Source: J088 sp003695505 [NCBI: Candidatus Dadabacteria bacterium]
Lineage (GTDB): Bacteria; J088
DNA length: 6,196 nt
Assembly: GCA_003695505.1 (NCBI GenBank)
Contig: RFIY01000378.1
Coordinates: 1 to 6,196 of the forward strand
Direction of reading: 5' to 3'
This document shows positions 1-6,196 of this stretch, in pieces. Made by a program: the position numbers and the translations under genes. The notes below the pieces were generated by a model. The model did not search any database. It was not told the origin of the DNA and saw only the letters and a program-made list of their open reading frames with translations. Each line of letters begins with the position of its first letter. Position 1 is the first letter of the stretch.

Positions 1-1509
1 GAATCGGGCATTGTCCGTATTGGTGCAGATGTTGAACCCAATGACATCCTGGTTGGCAAGATCACGCCGAAAGGCGAGACGTTGCTCAGCCCGGAAGAAA
101 AGCTGCTCCGCTCTATTTTTGGTGCAAAAGCCGGAGATGTGCGTGACACATCGTTGCGCGTGCCCGCAGGTATCCGTGGCACGGTCATCGGGGCCCAGAT
201 CTTCCATCGCAAGGGTGCTGAAAAGGATTTCCGGGCGCTCGAGATCGAACGTCTCGAGGCCGAATCTCTCGAGCGCGACCGCAACGACGAAATCGCGATT
301 CTCGAGGATTCGATCCGTCGAAAGATTCGCGAGCAGGTTGGTGATGCAGCGCTGACAAAGGGCATCAAGTCCGGCAAAACGCAGTTCGGCAAGGCTGGCG
401 TGCCGCTGCCGGACGAGGCCTATGCCGAGCTGCCGGTCAAGAAGTTTCTCGATGTGGAGTGGAAAGACAAGGCTCTCACCGCGGCGATTCACGATTTTGT
501 CCGTGGCGGTCTGAAGCGCGTCAAGGCGATCGAGAAGCTGTATAACGACAAGATCGAGCGCCTCAAACGCGAGGATGAACTGGCGCCTGGTGTGATCAAG
601 ACGGTCAAGGTGTATGTCGCGATCAAGCGCAAAATCAGCGTCGGCGACAAGATGGCCGGCCGGCACGGGAATAAGGGTGTCGTCAGCCGGATTCTGCCCG
701 TCGAAGACATGCCATTTATGGATGACGGTACACCGGTCGATGTCGTACTGAATCCGCTGGGCGTGCCGAGCCGTATGAACGTTGGCCAGGTTCTGGAGAC
801 GCACCTGGGACTGGCCGCTTATGGCCTGGGCGTCAAGATCGATGCCATGTTGCGCGAGAATCCGGAAGTCGAGGCTGTTCGCAAACGGCTGAAAGAACTG
901 TTCGATTCACCACGCCTGACGGCATTGATCGATGCGGCGGAGCCGGATCAGGTCATGGAGATGGCGCGTGGACTGAGCGATGGCGTCTTCCTGGCAACGC
1001 CAGTATTTGACGGTGCACATGAGGACGAAATCCGAGACATGCTGGACAAGGCCGGCTTCGACCGTAGCGGGCGTGTTCGCTTGCGTGACGGGCTGAGTGG
1101 CGAGCCATTTCTGAACCCGGTAACGGTCGGCGTCATGTACATGATGAAACTGAACCACATGGTCGACGACAAGATCCACGCGCGCTCGATTGGGCCATAC
1201 AGCCTGGTGACGCAGCAGCCGCTCGGCGGCAAGGCGCAGTTTGGCGGTCAACGGCTTGGTGAAATGGAAGTCTGGGCGTTGGAAGCCTACGGCGCGGCCT
1301 ATGCGTTGCAGGAGTTCCTGACGGTCAAATCGGATGACGTCACCGGACGGACCCGCGTGTATGAGTCGATCGTGAAAGGCGAATTTGCGCTCGAGGCCGG
1401 GCTCCCGGAAAGTTTCAATGTGTTGATCATGGAACTGAAAGGGCTTGGGCTCAACGTCGAACTGCTCGAAGATGCAGAAGACGAAGCGTTTGCAAAAGGG
1501 GCACAATGA
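1..1509 (+). CDS. rpoB: RNA polymerase subunit beta, C-terminal part (5' end outside window)
   Basis: This is the last 502 residues of the beta subunit of DNA-directed RNA polymerase, which with beta' forms the catalytic core of the enzyme. The reading frame is open from base 1, so the gene is cut by the window edge. The first visible residues, [20 protein letters not shown], match beta at about E. coli residue 867 (my alignment from memory). The motif [15 protein letters not shown] lies at fragment residues 215-229; its two lysines (fragment 217 and 225) correspond to E. coli K1065 and K1073 next to the active site. Between about fragment residues 79 and 191 lies a charged, helical, probably coiled-coil insertion in the place of the E. 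coli beta insertion (SI2), apparently slightly longer than there. The conserved end, [29 protein letters not shown] from about fragment residue 405, is intact and interlocks with beta'. The protein ends in a short acidic tail. The rifampicin-resistance region lies upstream, out of view. The stop codon overlaps the rpoC start. Confidence 0.98.
   Translation, partial: ESGIVRIGADVEPNDILVGKITPKGETLLSPEEKLLRSIFGAKAGDVRDTSLRVPAGIRGTVIGAQIFHRKGAEKDFRALEIERLEAESLERDRNDEIAILEDSIRRKIREQVGDAALTKGIKSGKTQFGKAGVPLPDEAYAELPVKKFLDVEWKDKALTAAIHDFVRGGLKRVKAIEKLYNDKIERLKREDELAPGVIKTVKVYVAIKRKISVGDKMAGRHGNKGVVSRILPVEDMPFMDDGTPVDVVLNPLGVPSRMNVGQVLETHLGLAAYGLGVKIDAMLRENPEVEAVRKRLKELFDSPRLTALIDAAEPDQVMEMARGLSDGVFLATPVFDGAHEDEIRDMLDKAGFDRSGRVRLRDGLSGEPFLNPVTVGVMYMMKLNHMVDDKIHARSIGPYSLVTQQPLGGKAQFGGQRLGEMEVWALEAYGAAYALQEFLTVKSDDVTGRTRVYESIVKGEFALEAGLPESFNVLIMELKGLGLNVELLEDAEDEAFAKGAQ
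1494..1501 (+). promoter_or_regulatory. Shine-Dalgarno-like site of rpoC inside the rpoB 3' end
   Basis: The purine run AAAAGGGG lies within the last codons of rpoB. It ends 4 bases before the ATG at 1506 and 7 bases before the ATG at 1509. The 7-base spacing is nearer the usual optimum, so it slightly favours the second ATG as the true rpoC start. Ribosomes finishing rpoB at the TGA (1507-1509) stop on top of either start, which suggests coupled translation. The role is inferred from position and composition. Confidence 0.6.
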
Positions 1510-4500
1510 TGAGACTGGGAGCTTTCCGCAAGGACAAAGGGCGTGATCCGCTGAGTTTCAACGCGGTTCGTATCGGATTGGCCAGCCCGGACATGATCAA
1601 ATCCTGGTCGTCTGGCGAGGTCAAGAAACCCGAAACGATCAACTACCGGACCTTCAAACCGGAGCGTGACGGACTGTTCTGCCAGCGTATCTTCGGGCCC
1701 GTCAAGGACTACGAATGCGCCTGCGGCAAGTACAAACGAATGAAGCACCGCGGGATCGTCTGCGAAAAATGCGGGGTAGAGGTCATTGAGAGCCGTGTGC
1801 GCCGCGAACGGATGGCCCATATCGAGCTTGCGGCGCCCGTTGCGCACATCTGGTTCCTGCGCTCGCTGCCGCCCCGCATCGGTGCGTTGCTTGATCTGAC
1901 GTACAAGGAACTCGAAAAAGTTCTGTACTTCGAAAGCTTCATCGTCACTGACCCCGGAACGACGCCGCTGCATAAGTACCAGTTGCTTGACGACGAGCAG
2001 ATTATGCAGGCCCGCGATGAATTCAAGGATCAGTTCCAGGCGGGCATGGGTGCCGAGACGGTACTCGAGCTGCTGCGCGAAATCGATCTGGATGCGCTCA
2101 GCTCGACCCTGCGTGAGGAATTGCGAACGGTGACGTCGAAGGCCAAACGGAAGAAAATCGCCAAGCGACTTCGTGTCGTCGAGGCCTTTCGCGCGTCAGG
2201 CAACAAGCCGGAATGGATGATTCATACTGTCGTCCCGGTGATTCCACCGGAGCTGCGGCCACTCGTGCCCCTCGATGGCGGCCGATTCGCGACCAGCGAC
2301 GTCAACGATCTGTACCGCCGCGTGATCAACCGGAACAATCGCCTGAAGCGACTGATGGAGCTGCAGGCGCCGGACATTATCATTCGCAACGAAAAGCGGA
2401 TGCTGCAGGAGTCGGTGGATGCGCTGTACGACAACGGACGTCGTGGCCGTCCGGTTACGGGGCCGAACCGACGCCCGCTGAAAAGTCTCTCAGACATGCT
2501 CAAGGGCAAGCAGGGGCGCTTTCGCCAGAACCTGCTTGGCAAGCGCGTCGATTACTCCGGCCGGTCTGTGATTGTCGTGGGTCCGGAGCTGAAACTCCAC
2601 CAGTGCGGTTTGCCCAAGAAGATGGCAATCGAACTGTTTCGGCCGTTCGTGTACCAGCAGTTGCTGGCGCGTGGTTACGTCACCACGATCAAGAGCGCGA
2701 AGAAGCTTGTCGAGAAAGAGACGAGCGAAGTCTGGGATGTCCTCGACGAAGTGATTCGCGAGCATCCGGTGATGCTCAACCGTGCGCCGACGCTCCACCG
2801 CCTGGGTATCCAGGCGTTCGAGCCGGTGCTGATCGAGGGCAAGGCCATCCGGTTGCACCCGCTCGTCTGTACGGCATTCAACGCCGACTTCGATGGCGAC
2901 CAGATGGCCGTGCATGTGCCATTGAGTCTGGAAGCCCAGATTGAGGCGCGTGTGTTGATGATGAGCACGAATAATATCCTCAGTCCGGCGAACGGTAAAC
3001 CGATCATCGTGCCGACGCAGGATATCGTGCTTGGCTGTTATTACATGACGCGCGAGCGCCCGGGGGTCGTCGGTGATGGCCTGCGATTCGCATCGGTGCG
3101 CGACGTGCGTTACGCATGGGATTCTGGCCACGTTCATTTGCAGGCACCCATCGAAGTGGCTCTGGACGGCGAAATCCACAAGACGACCGTAGGCCGTGTG
3201 CTGCTGTACGATGTCTGCCCGGAAGGCATGCCGTTCGAGCTGGTCAACAAGGTGCAGGACAAGAAGGCGCTCGGCGCGCTTGTCGACTACGCCTATCGGA
3301 ATCTTGGCACGAAGAATACGGTGATCATGTCGGACCGTTTGCGGACGCTCGGCTACCGGTATTCGACGATGGCGGGGATTTCGATCGCACTGGACGACAT
3401 GGTGATTCCGGCCGAAAAGGAAAAAATCGTCGCCCGCGCCCAGAACGAGGTGCAAAAGGTCGAATCCGACTACCGGGACGGGATCATCACCAAGGGCGAA
3501 CGCTACAACAAGATCGTCGATATCTGGGCGCGAGCAACCGAAGAAGTCGAGCAGGCCATGCTCGAAGGGATCAGCACCGAAGAAGTCGACGCGTTCGAAA
3601 CCGAGGTCAATGAAAAGACGGGAGAAGTCACGCGTAAGAAGGTGCGGAAACGGATTCCTTCCTTCAACTCGATCTATATCATGGCGGACTCGGGCGCGCG
3701 GGGGTCGATTCAGCAGATGCGGCAGCTCGCGGGGATGCGCGGACTGATGGCCAAGCCGTCGGGCGAGATCATCGAAAATCCGATTATCGCGAATTTCCGC
3801 GAAGGCCTCAACGTGCTTCAGTACTTCATCTCAACGCATGGCGCGCGCAAGGGTCTCGCCGACACGGCGCTGAAGACGGCCAACTCCGGTTATCTGACCC
3901 GGAAGCTGGTCGACGTTGCCCAGGACAACATCATCGTCGAGCACGACTGCGGCACGATCGACGGCATCGAGCGTACCGCGCTGGTCGAAAGTGGTGAAGT
4001 CATCGAGACGCTGGCCGATCGTATTCTCGGTCGCGTGACGTTGTTCGATGTGACGGATCCCTATTCCGGTGATGTCATCGTCCCGGCGGGGGCCGAAATT
4101 ACTGAAGAACTCGCGCTCAAGATCGAAGACGCCGGGGTCGATTCGGTGATGATTCGTTCTCCACTGACCTGCGAGACGGCCTACGGTTGCTGCGCGCTCT
4201 GCTACGGCCGTGATCTGAGCCGGGGGCGCCTCGTCAATATCGGTGAGGCCGTCGGTGTCGTTGCCGCACAGTCCATCGGTGAACCGGGGACACAGCTCAC
4301 CATGCGGACGTTCCACATCGGTGGGGCTGCAAGCAGCCGGGTGGAGCAGAGCGCGATCGAAAACCGTCTCAAGGGCGTGTTGCGGTATCGCAACATGCAA
4401 ACGGTTGTCGGTCGGGATGGCCTGCCCATCGTGATGAACCGGAACGCGGAGATTTTCATCGCCGACGATGAGGGCCGCGAACGTGAACACTACCATGTTC

Positions 4501-5684
4501 CATACGGTGCGGCGTTGTTGAAGGCCGACGGAGAGCGCGTCGAAGCTGGCACGAAGCTGGCGGAGTGGGATCCCTACACACGGCCAATCCTGACGGATGT
4601 CGGCGGTATCGTCAAGTTCGGAGACATCGAAGAAGGTGTCACCGTGCATGAGCAGGTCGACGAAATCACCGGGCGATCCCAGCGTGTGATTATGGAGGCG
4701 CGTAACGCCAGCAAGAAGCCGCGCATCTCGATCAAGGATGCATCCGGGCAGACGCTGAAGTTGCCCGACAGCGATGCGTTGGCACGCTACCTGCTGCCGG
4801 TCGGATCGATTATCCAGGTCCAGGAAGGCCAGGAAGTGCAGCCCGGCGATGTGATCGCGATGATTCCGAGGGAAACCACAAAGATCAAGGACATCACCGG
4901 TGGTCTTCCGCGCGTGACCGAATTGTTCGAGGCGCGGAAGCCAAAGGAATTCGCGATCATCAGCGAAATCGATGGCATTGTCCGTTTTGGCAAGGAAACC
5001 AAAGGCAAGCGGATTCTGGTCGTGGTGCCGGAGGTTGGAGAACCCAAGGAATACGCGATTCCGAAAGGCAAGCACATTACCGTACACGAAGGCGACTTCG
5101 TGCGCGCCGGTGAGCCGCTTGTTGATGGGTCTCCGAACCCTCACGACATTCTGAAGGTTCTCGGAGAGAAAGAACTCGCGAAGTATCTTGTCGATGAGAT
5201 TCAGGAAGTCTACCGTCTGCAGGGGGTCGGCATTCACGACAAGCATATCGAGATCATCGTGCGCCAGATGCTGCGCCGTGTGCGGGTCATCGAAGTCGGA
5301 GATACGACGTTCCTTCCCGATGAGCAGGTGGAGAAGTGGCGCTTCGAGCGTGAGAACAACCGTGTCATGGACGCCGGTGGTGAACCGGCGCAGGCCGAGC
5401 CACTGTTGCTCGGCATCACCAAGGCGTCGCTCGCGACCGAAAGCTGGATTTCGGCTGCGTCGTTCCAGGAAACGACGAAAGTCCTGACCGACGCTGCCGT
5501 TGCCGGCAAGGTCGATTTCCTGCGCGGACTCAAAGAGAACGTGATCATGGGGCGTCTGATTCCGGCTGGTACAGGCTACCGTGATTACCAGGCAATCCGT
5601 ATCGACGTGCATGAGCCGGAAGACGATGCGGCAATCCCCGAGGTCAGTGCAACCGACGAAGAAGAGCTGCACGCGCAGACGTAA
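1506..5684 (+). CDS. rpoC: RNA polymerase subunit beta' (complete)
   Basis: Complete beta' subunit of RNA polymerase, 1392 residues (E. coli 1407), the subunit that carries the catalytic magnesium. In order: the N-terminal zinc site C71, C73, C86, C89; the sigma-binding clamp helices at about 265-310 ([20 protein letters not shown]); the active-site motif NADFDGD at 459-465, with aspartates 461, 463 and 465 binding Mg; the second zinc site C815, C889, C896, C899; a bridge helix at about 770-805 ([21 protein letters not shown]); the trigger loop at 913-942 ([19 protein letters not shown]) with M933, R934 and H937; a trigger-loop insertion of SI3 type at about 944-1127; then DITGGLPRV at 1129-1137 and the C-terminal pincer up to RLIPAGTGY. 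All key residues are present. The last 24 residues form an acidic, probably disordered tail. Two in-frame ATGs compete as start (1506 and 1509); I give the first, but the ribosome-site spacing favours 1509, which would shorten the protein by one residue. It is cotranscribed with rpoB and ends 35 bases before a strong terminator. Confidence 0.98.
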   Translation: MMRLGAFRKDKGRDPLSFNAVRIGLASPDMIKSWSSGEVKKPETINYRTFKPERDGLFCQRIFGPVKDYECACGKYKRMKHRGIVCEKCGVEVIESRVRRERMAHIELAAPVAHIWFLRSLPPRIGALLDLTYKELEKVLYFESFIVTDPGTTPLHKYQLLDDEQIMQARDEFKDQFQAGMGAETVLELLREIDLDALSSTLREELRTVTSKAKRKKIAKRLRVVEAFRASGNKPEWMIHTVVPVIPPELRPLVPLDGGRFATSDVNDLYRRVINRNNRLKRLMELQAPDIIIRNEKRMLQESVDALYDNGRRGRPVTGPNRRPLKSLSDMLKGKQGRFRQNLLGKRVDYSGRSVIVVGPELKLHQCGLPKKMAIELFRPFVYQQLLARGYVTTIKSAKKLVEKETSEVWDVLDEVIREHPVMLNRAPTLHRLGIQAFEPVLIEGKAIRLHPLVCTAFNADFDGDQMAVHVPLSLEAQIEARVLMMSTNNILSPANGKPIIVPTQDIVLGCYYMTRERPGVVGDGLRFASVRDVRYAWDSGHVHLQAPIEVALDGEIHKTTVGRVLLYDVCPEGMPFELVNKVQDKKALGALVDYAYRNLGTKNTVIMSDRLRTLGYRYSTMAGISIALDDMVIPAEKEKIVARAQNEVQKVESDYRDGIITKGERYNKIVDIWARATEEVEQAMLEGISTEEVDAFETEVNEKTGEVTRKKVRKRIPSFNSIYIMADSGARGSIQQMRQLAGMRGLMAKPSGEIIENPIIANFREGLNVLQYFISTHGARKGLADTALKTANSGYLTRKLVDVAQDNIIVEHDCGTIDGIERTALVESGEVIETLADRILGRVTLFDVTDPYSGDVIVPAGAEITEELALKIEDAGVDSVMIRSPLTCETAYGCCALCYGRDLSRGRLVNIGEAVGVVAAQSIGEPGTQLTMRTFHIGGAASSRVEQSAIENRLKGVLRYRNMQTVVGRDGLPIVMNRNAEIFIADDEGREREHYHVPYGAALLKADGERVEAGTKLAEWDPYTRPILTDVGGIVKFGDIEEGVTVHEQVDEITGRSQRVIMEARNASKKPRISIKDASGQTLKLPDSDALARYLLPVGSIIQVQEGQEVQPGDVIAMIPRETTKIKDITGGLPRVTELFEARKPKEFAIISEIDGIVRFGKETKGKRILVVVPEVGEPKEYAIPKGKHITVHEGDFVRAGEPLVDGSPNPHDILKVLGEKELAKYLVDEIQEVYRLQGVGIHDKHIEIIVRQMLRRVRVIEVGDTTFLPDEQVEKWRFERENNRVMDAGGEPAQAEPLLLGITKASLATESWISAASFQETTKVLTDAAVAGKVDFLRGLKENVIMGRLIPAGTGYRDYQAIRIDVHEPEDDAAIPEVSATDEEELHAQT

Positions 5685-5685
5685 G

Positions 5686-5717
5686 TCGGAAACCGACCGG
5701 GATCGAAGCGATTCCGA
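5686..5717 (+). other. Possible small hairpin between the rpoC stop and the terminator
   Basis: TCGGAA at 5686-5691 is the reverse complement of TTCCGA at 5712-5717, and the 20-base loop contains a competing short stem, ATCG (5702-5705) with CGAT (5709-5712). It lies in the rpoC 3' untranslated stretch just before the terminator. It could shield the 3' end or influence termination, but a stem of this size easily arises by chance. Confidence 0.2.
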
Positions 5718-5719
5718 AG

Positions 5720-5753
5720 AAAAAGGCCCGCATGCCGAATGCGGGCCTTTTTT
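5720..5753. terminator. Bidirectional Rho-independent terminator between rpoC and priA
   Basis: A perfect 9-base-pair stem, GGCCCGCAT (5725-5733) with ATGCGGGCC (5739-5747), closes a 5-base loop (GCCGA). It is flanked by AAAAA (5720-5724) and TTTTTT (5748-5753), which can extend the pairing to 14. Read on the + strand it ends in six T after a GC-rich stem and should stop the rpoBC transcript. Read on the - strand it is followed by TTTTTCTTC and should stop priA. It sits almost centrally, 35 bases from the rpoC stop and 37 from the priA stop. No other terminator is visible in the gap. Confidence 0.93.
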
Positions 5754-5790
5754 GTGCACAGGGCGCAAGATGTTGCCGGGCTGTGCGGAC

Positions 5791-6196
5791 TCAATGCAGA
5801 TCCCACGGATCGAGGATCGTTTCGACGCGTACGCGTTTCGGCAGATCGATCGTGCGGACCCGCATCGCGGCTTCGCGGAGTGGCTGGATCCGTGCATGAC
5901 GAACCAGAAGGTGATAACGCCAGCGGCGGCGAATGCGCTCGAGTGGCGCTGGTGCCGGACCAAGTACCAGCAAGTCTTTGTCCCGTCGCAGCATGCCCCG
6001 CATATCCTGGGCGACAGCCTCGACCGAAGTCCGGGTGTCGCCACTGACGAGAACACGAAGCAATCGCTGAAAAGGTGGATAGCGCGCGGCCCGACGCTGC
6101 TCGAGCTCCCAGGCCAGGAAGCCGCGAACGTCGTGGTTCAGTGCAAAACGGATGACGGGATGGTCCGGGTGCCAGGTCTGTAACAGCACTTCGCCC
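5791..6196 (-). CDS. priA: Primosomal protein N' (PriA helicase), C-terminal part (5' end outside window)
   Basis: The last 134 residues of PriA, the 3'-to-5' DNA helicase that recognises stalled or repaired replication forks and starts reloading of the replicative helicase. The frame is open to the right edge, so the N-terminal DNA-binding domain, the ATPase motifs and the zinc-binding region are outside the window. The visible part starts at GEVLLQTWHPDHPVI, which in this family directly follows the last helicase motif. ARYPPF follows at fragment residues 37-42, then LGPAPAPLERIRRRWRYHLLVR at 78-99, the signature of the PriA C-terminal domain, and the end RVETILDPWDLH. In many PriA proteins the final residues read VDVDP; here they read TILDP. 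A GTG at 6189 could be mistaken for a start but is internal, since the family similarity continues upstream of it. The gene is convergent with rpoC and shares its terminator. Identification rests on motif recognition, without a database search. Confidence 0.93.
   Translation of the reverse strand, partial: GEVLLQTWHPDHPVIRFALNHDVRGFLAWELEQRRAARYPPFQRLLRVLVSGDTRTSVEAVAQDMRGMLRRDKDLLVLGPAPAPLERIRRRWRYHLLVRHARIQPLREAAMRVRTIDLPKRVRVETILDPWDLH

Noticed and set aside
907-1973. Antisense frames (199 and 224 codons) over the rpoB-rpoC junction
   Set aside because: They lie opposite conserved beta and beta' sequence and show no domain or start signal.
2213-2944. 243-codon + strand frame inside rpoC
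   Set aside because: It overlaps the NADFDGD-encoding part of rpoC in another frame, and the translation is low-complexity R/P/A/G-rich, typical of out-of-frame reading.
2490-3455. 321-codon open frame on the - strand opposite rpoC
   Set aside because: Same reasoning: it covers the conserved beta' active-site region, has no family features and no ribosome site that I can see.
5685-5790. A small RNA, tRNA or short gene in the intergenic gap
   Set aside because: Only the terminator hairpin and a weak short stem are visible; no cloverleaf, no promoter boxes and no short frame with a ribosome site.
3831-6056. Very long open frame on the - strand (741 codons) antisense to rpoC and across the gap
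   Set aside because: It lies opposite strongly conserved rpoC codons, crosses the terminator and then runs in the wrong frame through priA. Its translation is rich in R, H and D without any recognisable domain, as expected of a shadow of a GC-rich gene.
5581-6183. 200-codon + strand frame running from the rpoC end through the terminator into the region antisense to priA
   Set aside because: It would have to be translated through a strong terminator and is opposite clear PriA motifs (YPPF, LGPAPAPL).

Overview
The window is the distal end of an RNA polymerase operon that runs into a convergent DNA-repair/replication-restart gene. It is GC-rich (by eye) and almost fully coding. Three protein genes are recognisable: the 3' part of rpoB (beta subunit), a complete rpoC (beta' subunit), both on the + strand, and the 3' end of priA (primosomal helicase) on the - strand.

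Organism: both polymerase subunits have the Gram-negative build. beta carries a charged helical insertion ahead of its active-site lysine motif. beta' carries a trigger-loop insertion (SI3) of about the E. coli size, and its numbering stays only about one residue off E. coli through both zinc sites, the NADFDGD active site and the trigger loop. Wording in the C-terminal third of beta' reminds me of deltaproteobacterial/Myxococcota-type RpoC. That is a recollection of family sequences, not a search result, so the lineage is an inference.

Layout: 1-1509 rpoB, entering from the left edge with about 502 codons visible; 1506-5684 rpoC, overlapping the rpoB stop in an ATGA/TGATG junction with a Shine-Dalgarno-like AAAAGGGG inside the last rpoB codons; 5685-5790 an intergenic gap of 106 bases holding one strong, near-symmetric hairpin terminator flanked by an A run and a T run; 5791-6196 the C-terminal 134 codons of priA, on the opposite strand and leaving the window on the right.

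How it works together: rpoB and rpoC are transcribed together and look translationally coupled, which would help keep beta and beta' near equal amounts. The operon ends at the hairpin, and the same hairpin read in the other direction can end the priA transcript. No ribosomal protein gene (rpsL/rpsG) follows rpoC directly, unlike the arrangement in many bacteria. I found no mobile element, CRISPR array, RNA gene or unknown system. The interesting points are modest: the coupled junction, the shared terminator, the priA neighbour and a few small lineage-specific features of beta' and PriA.
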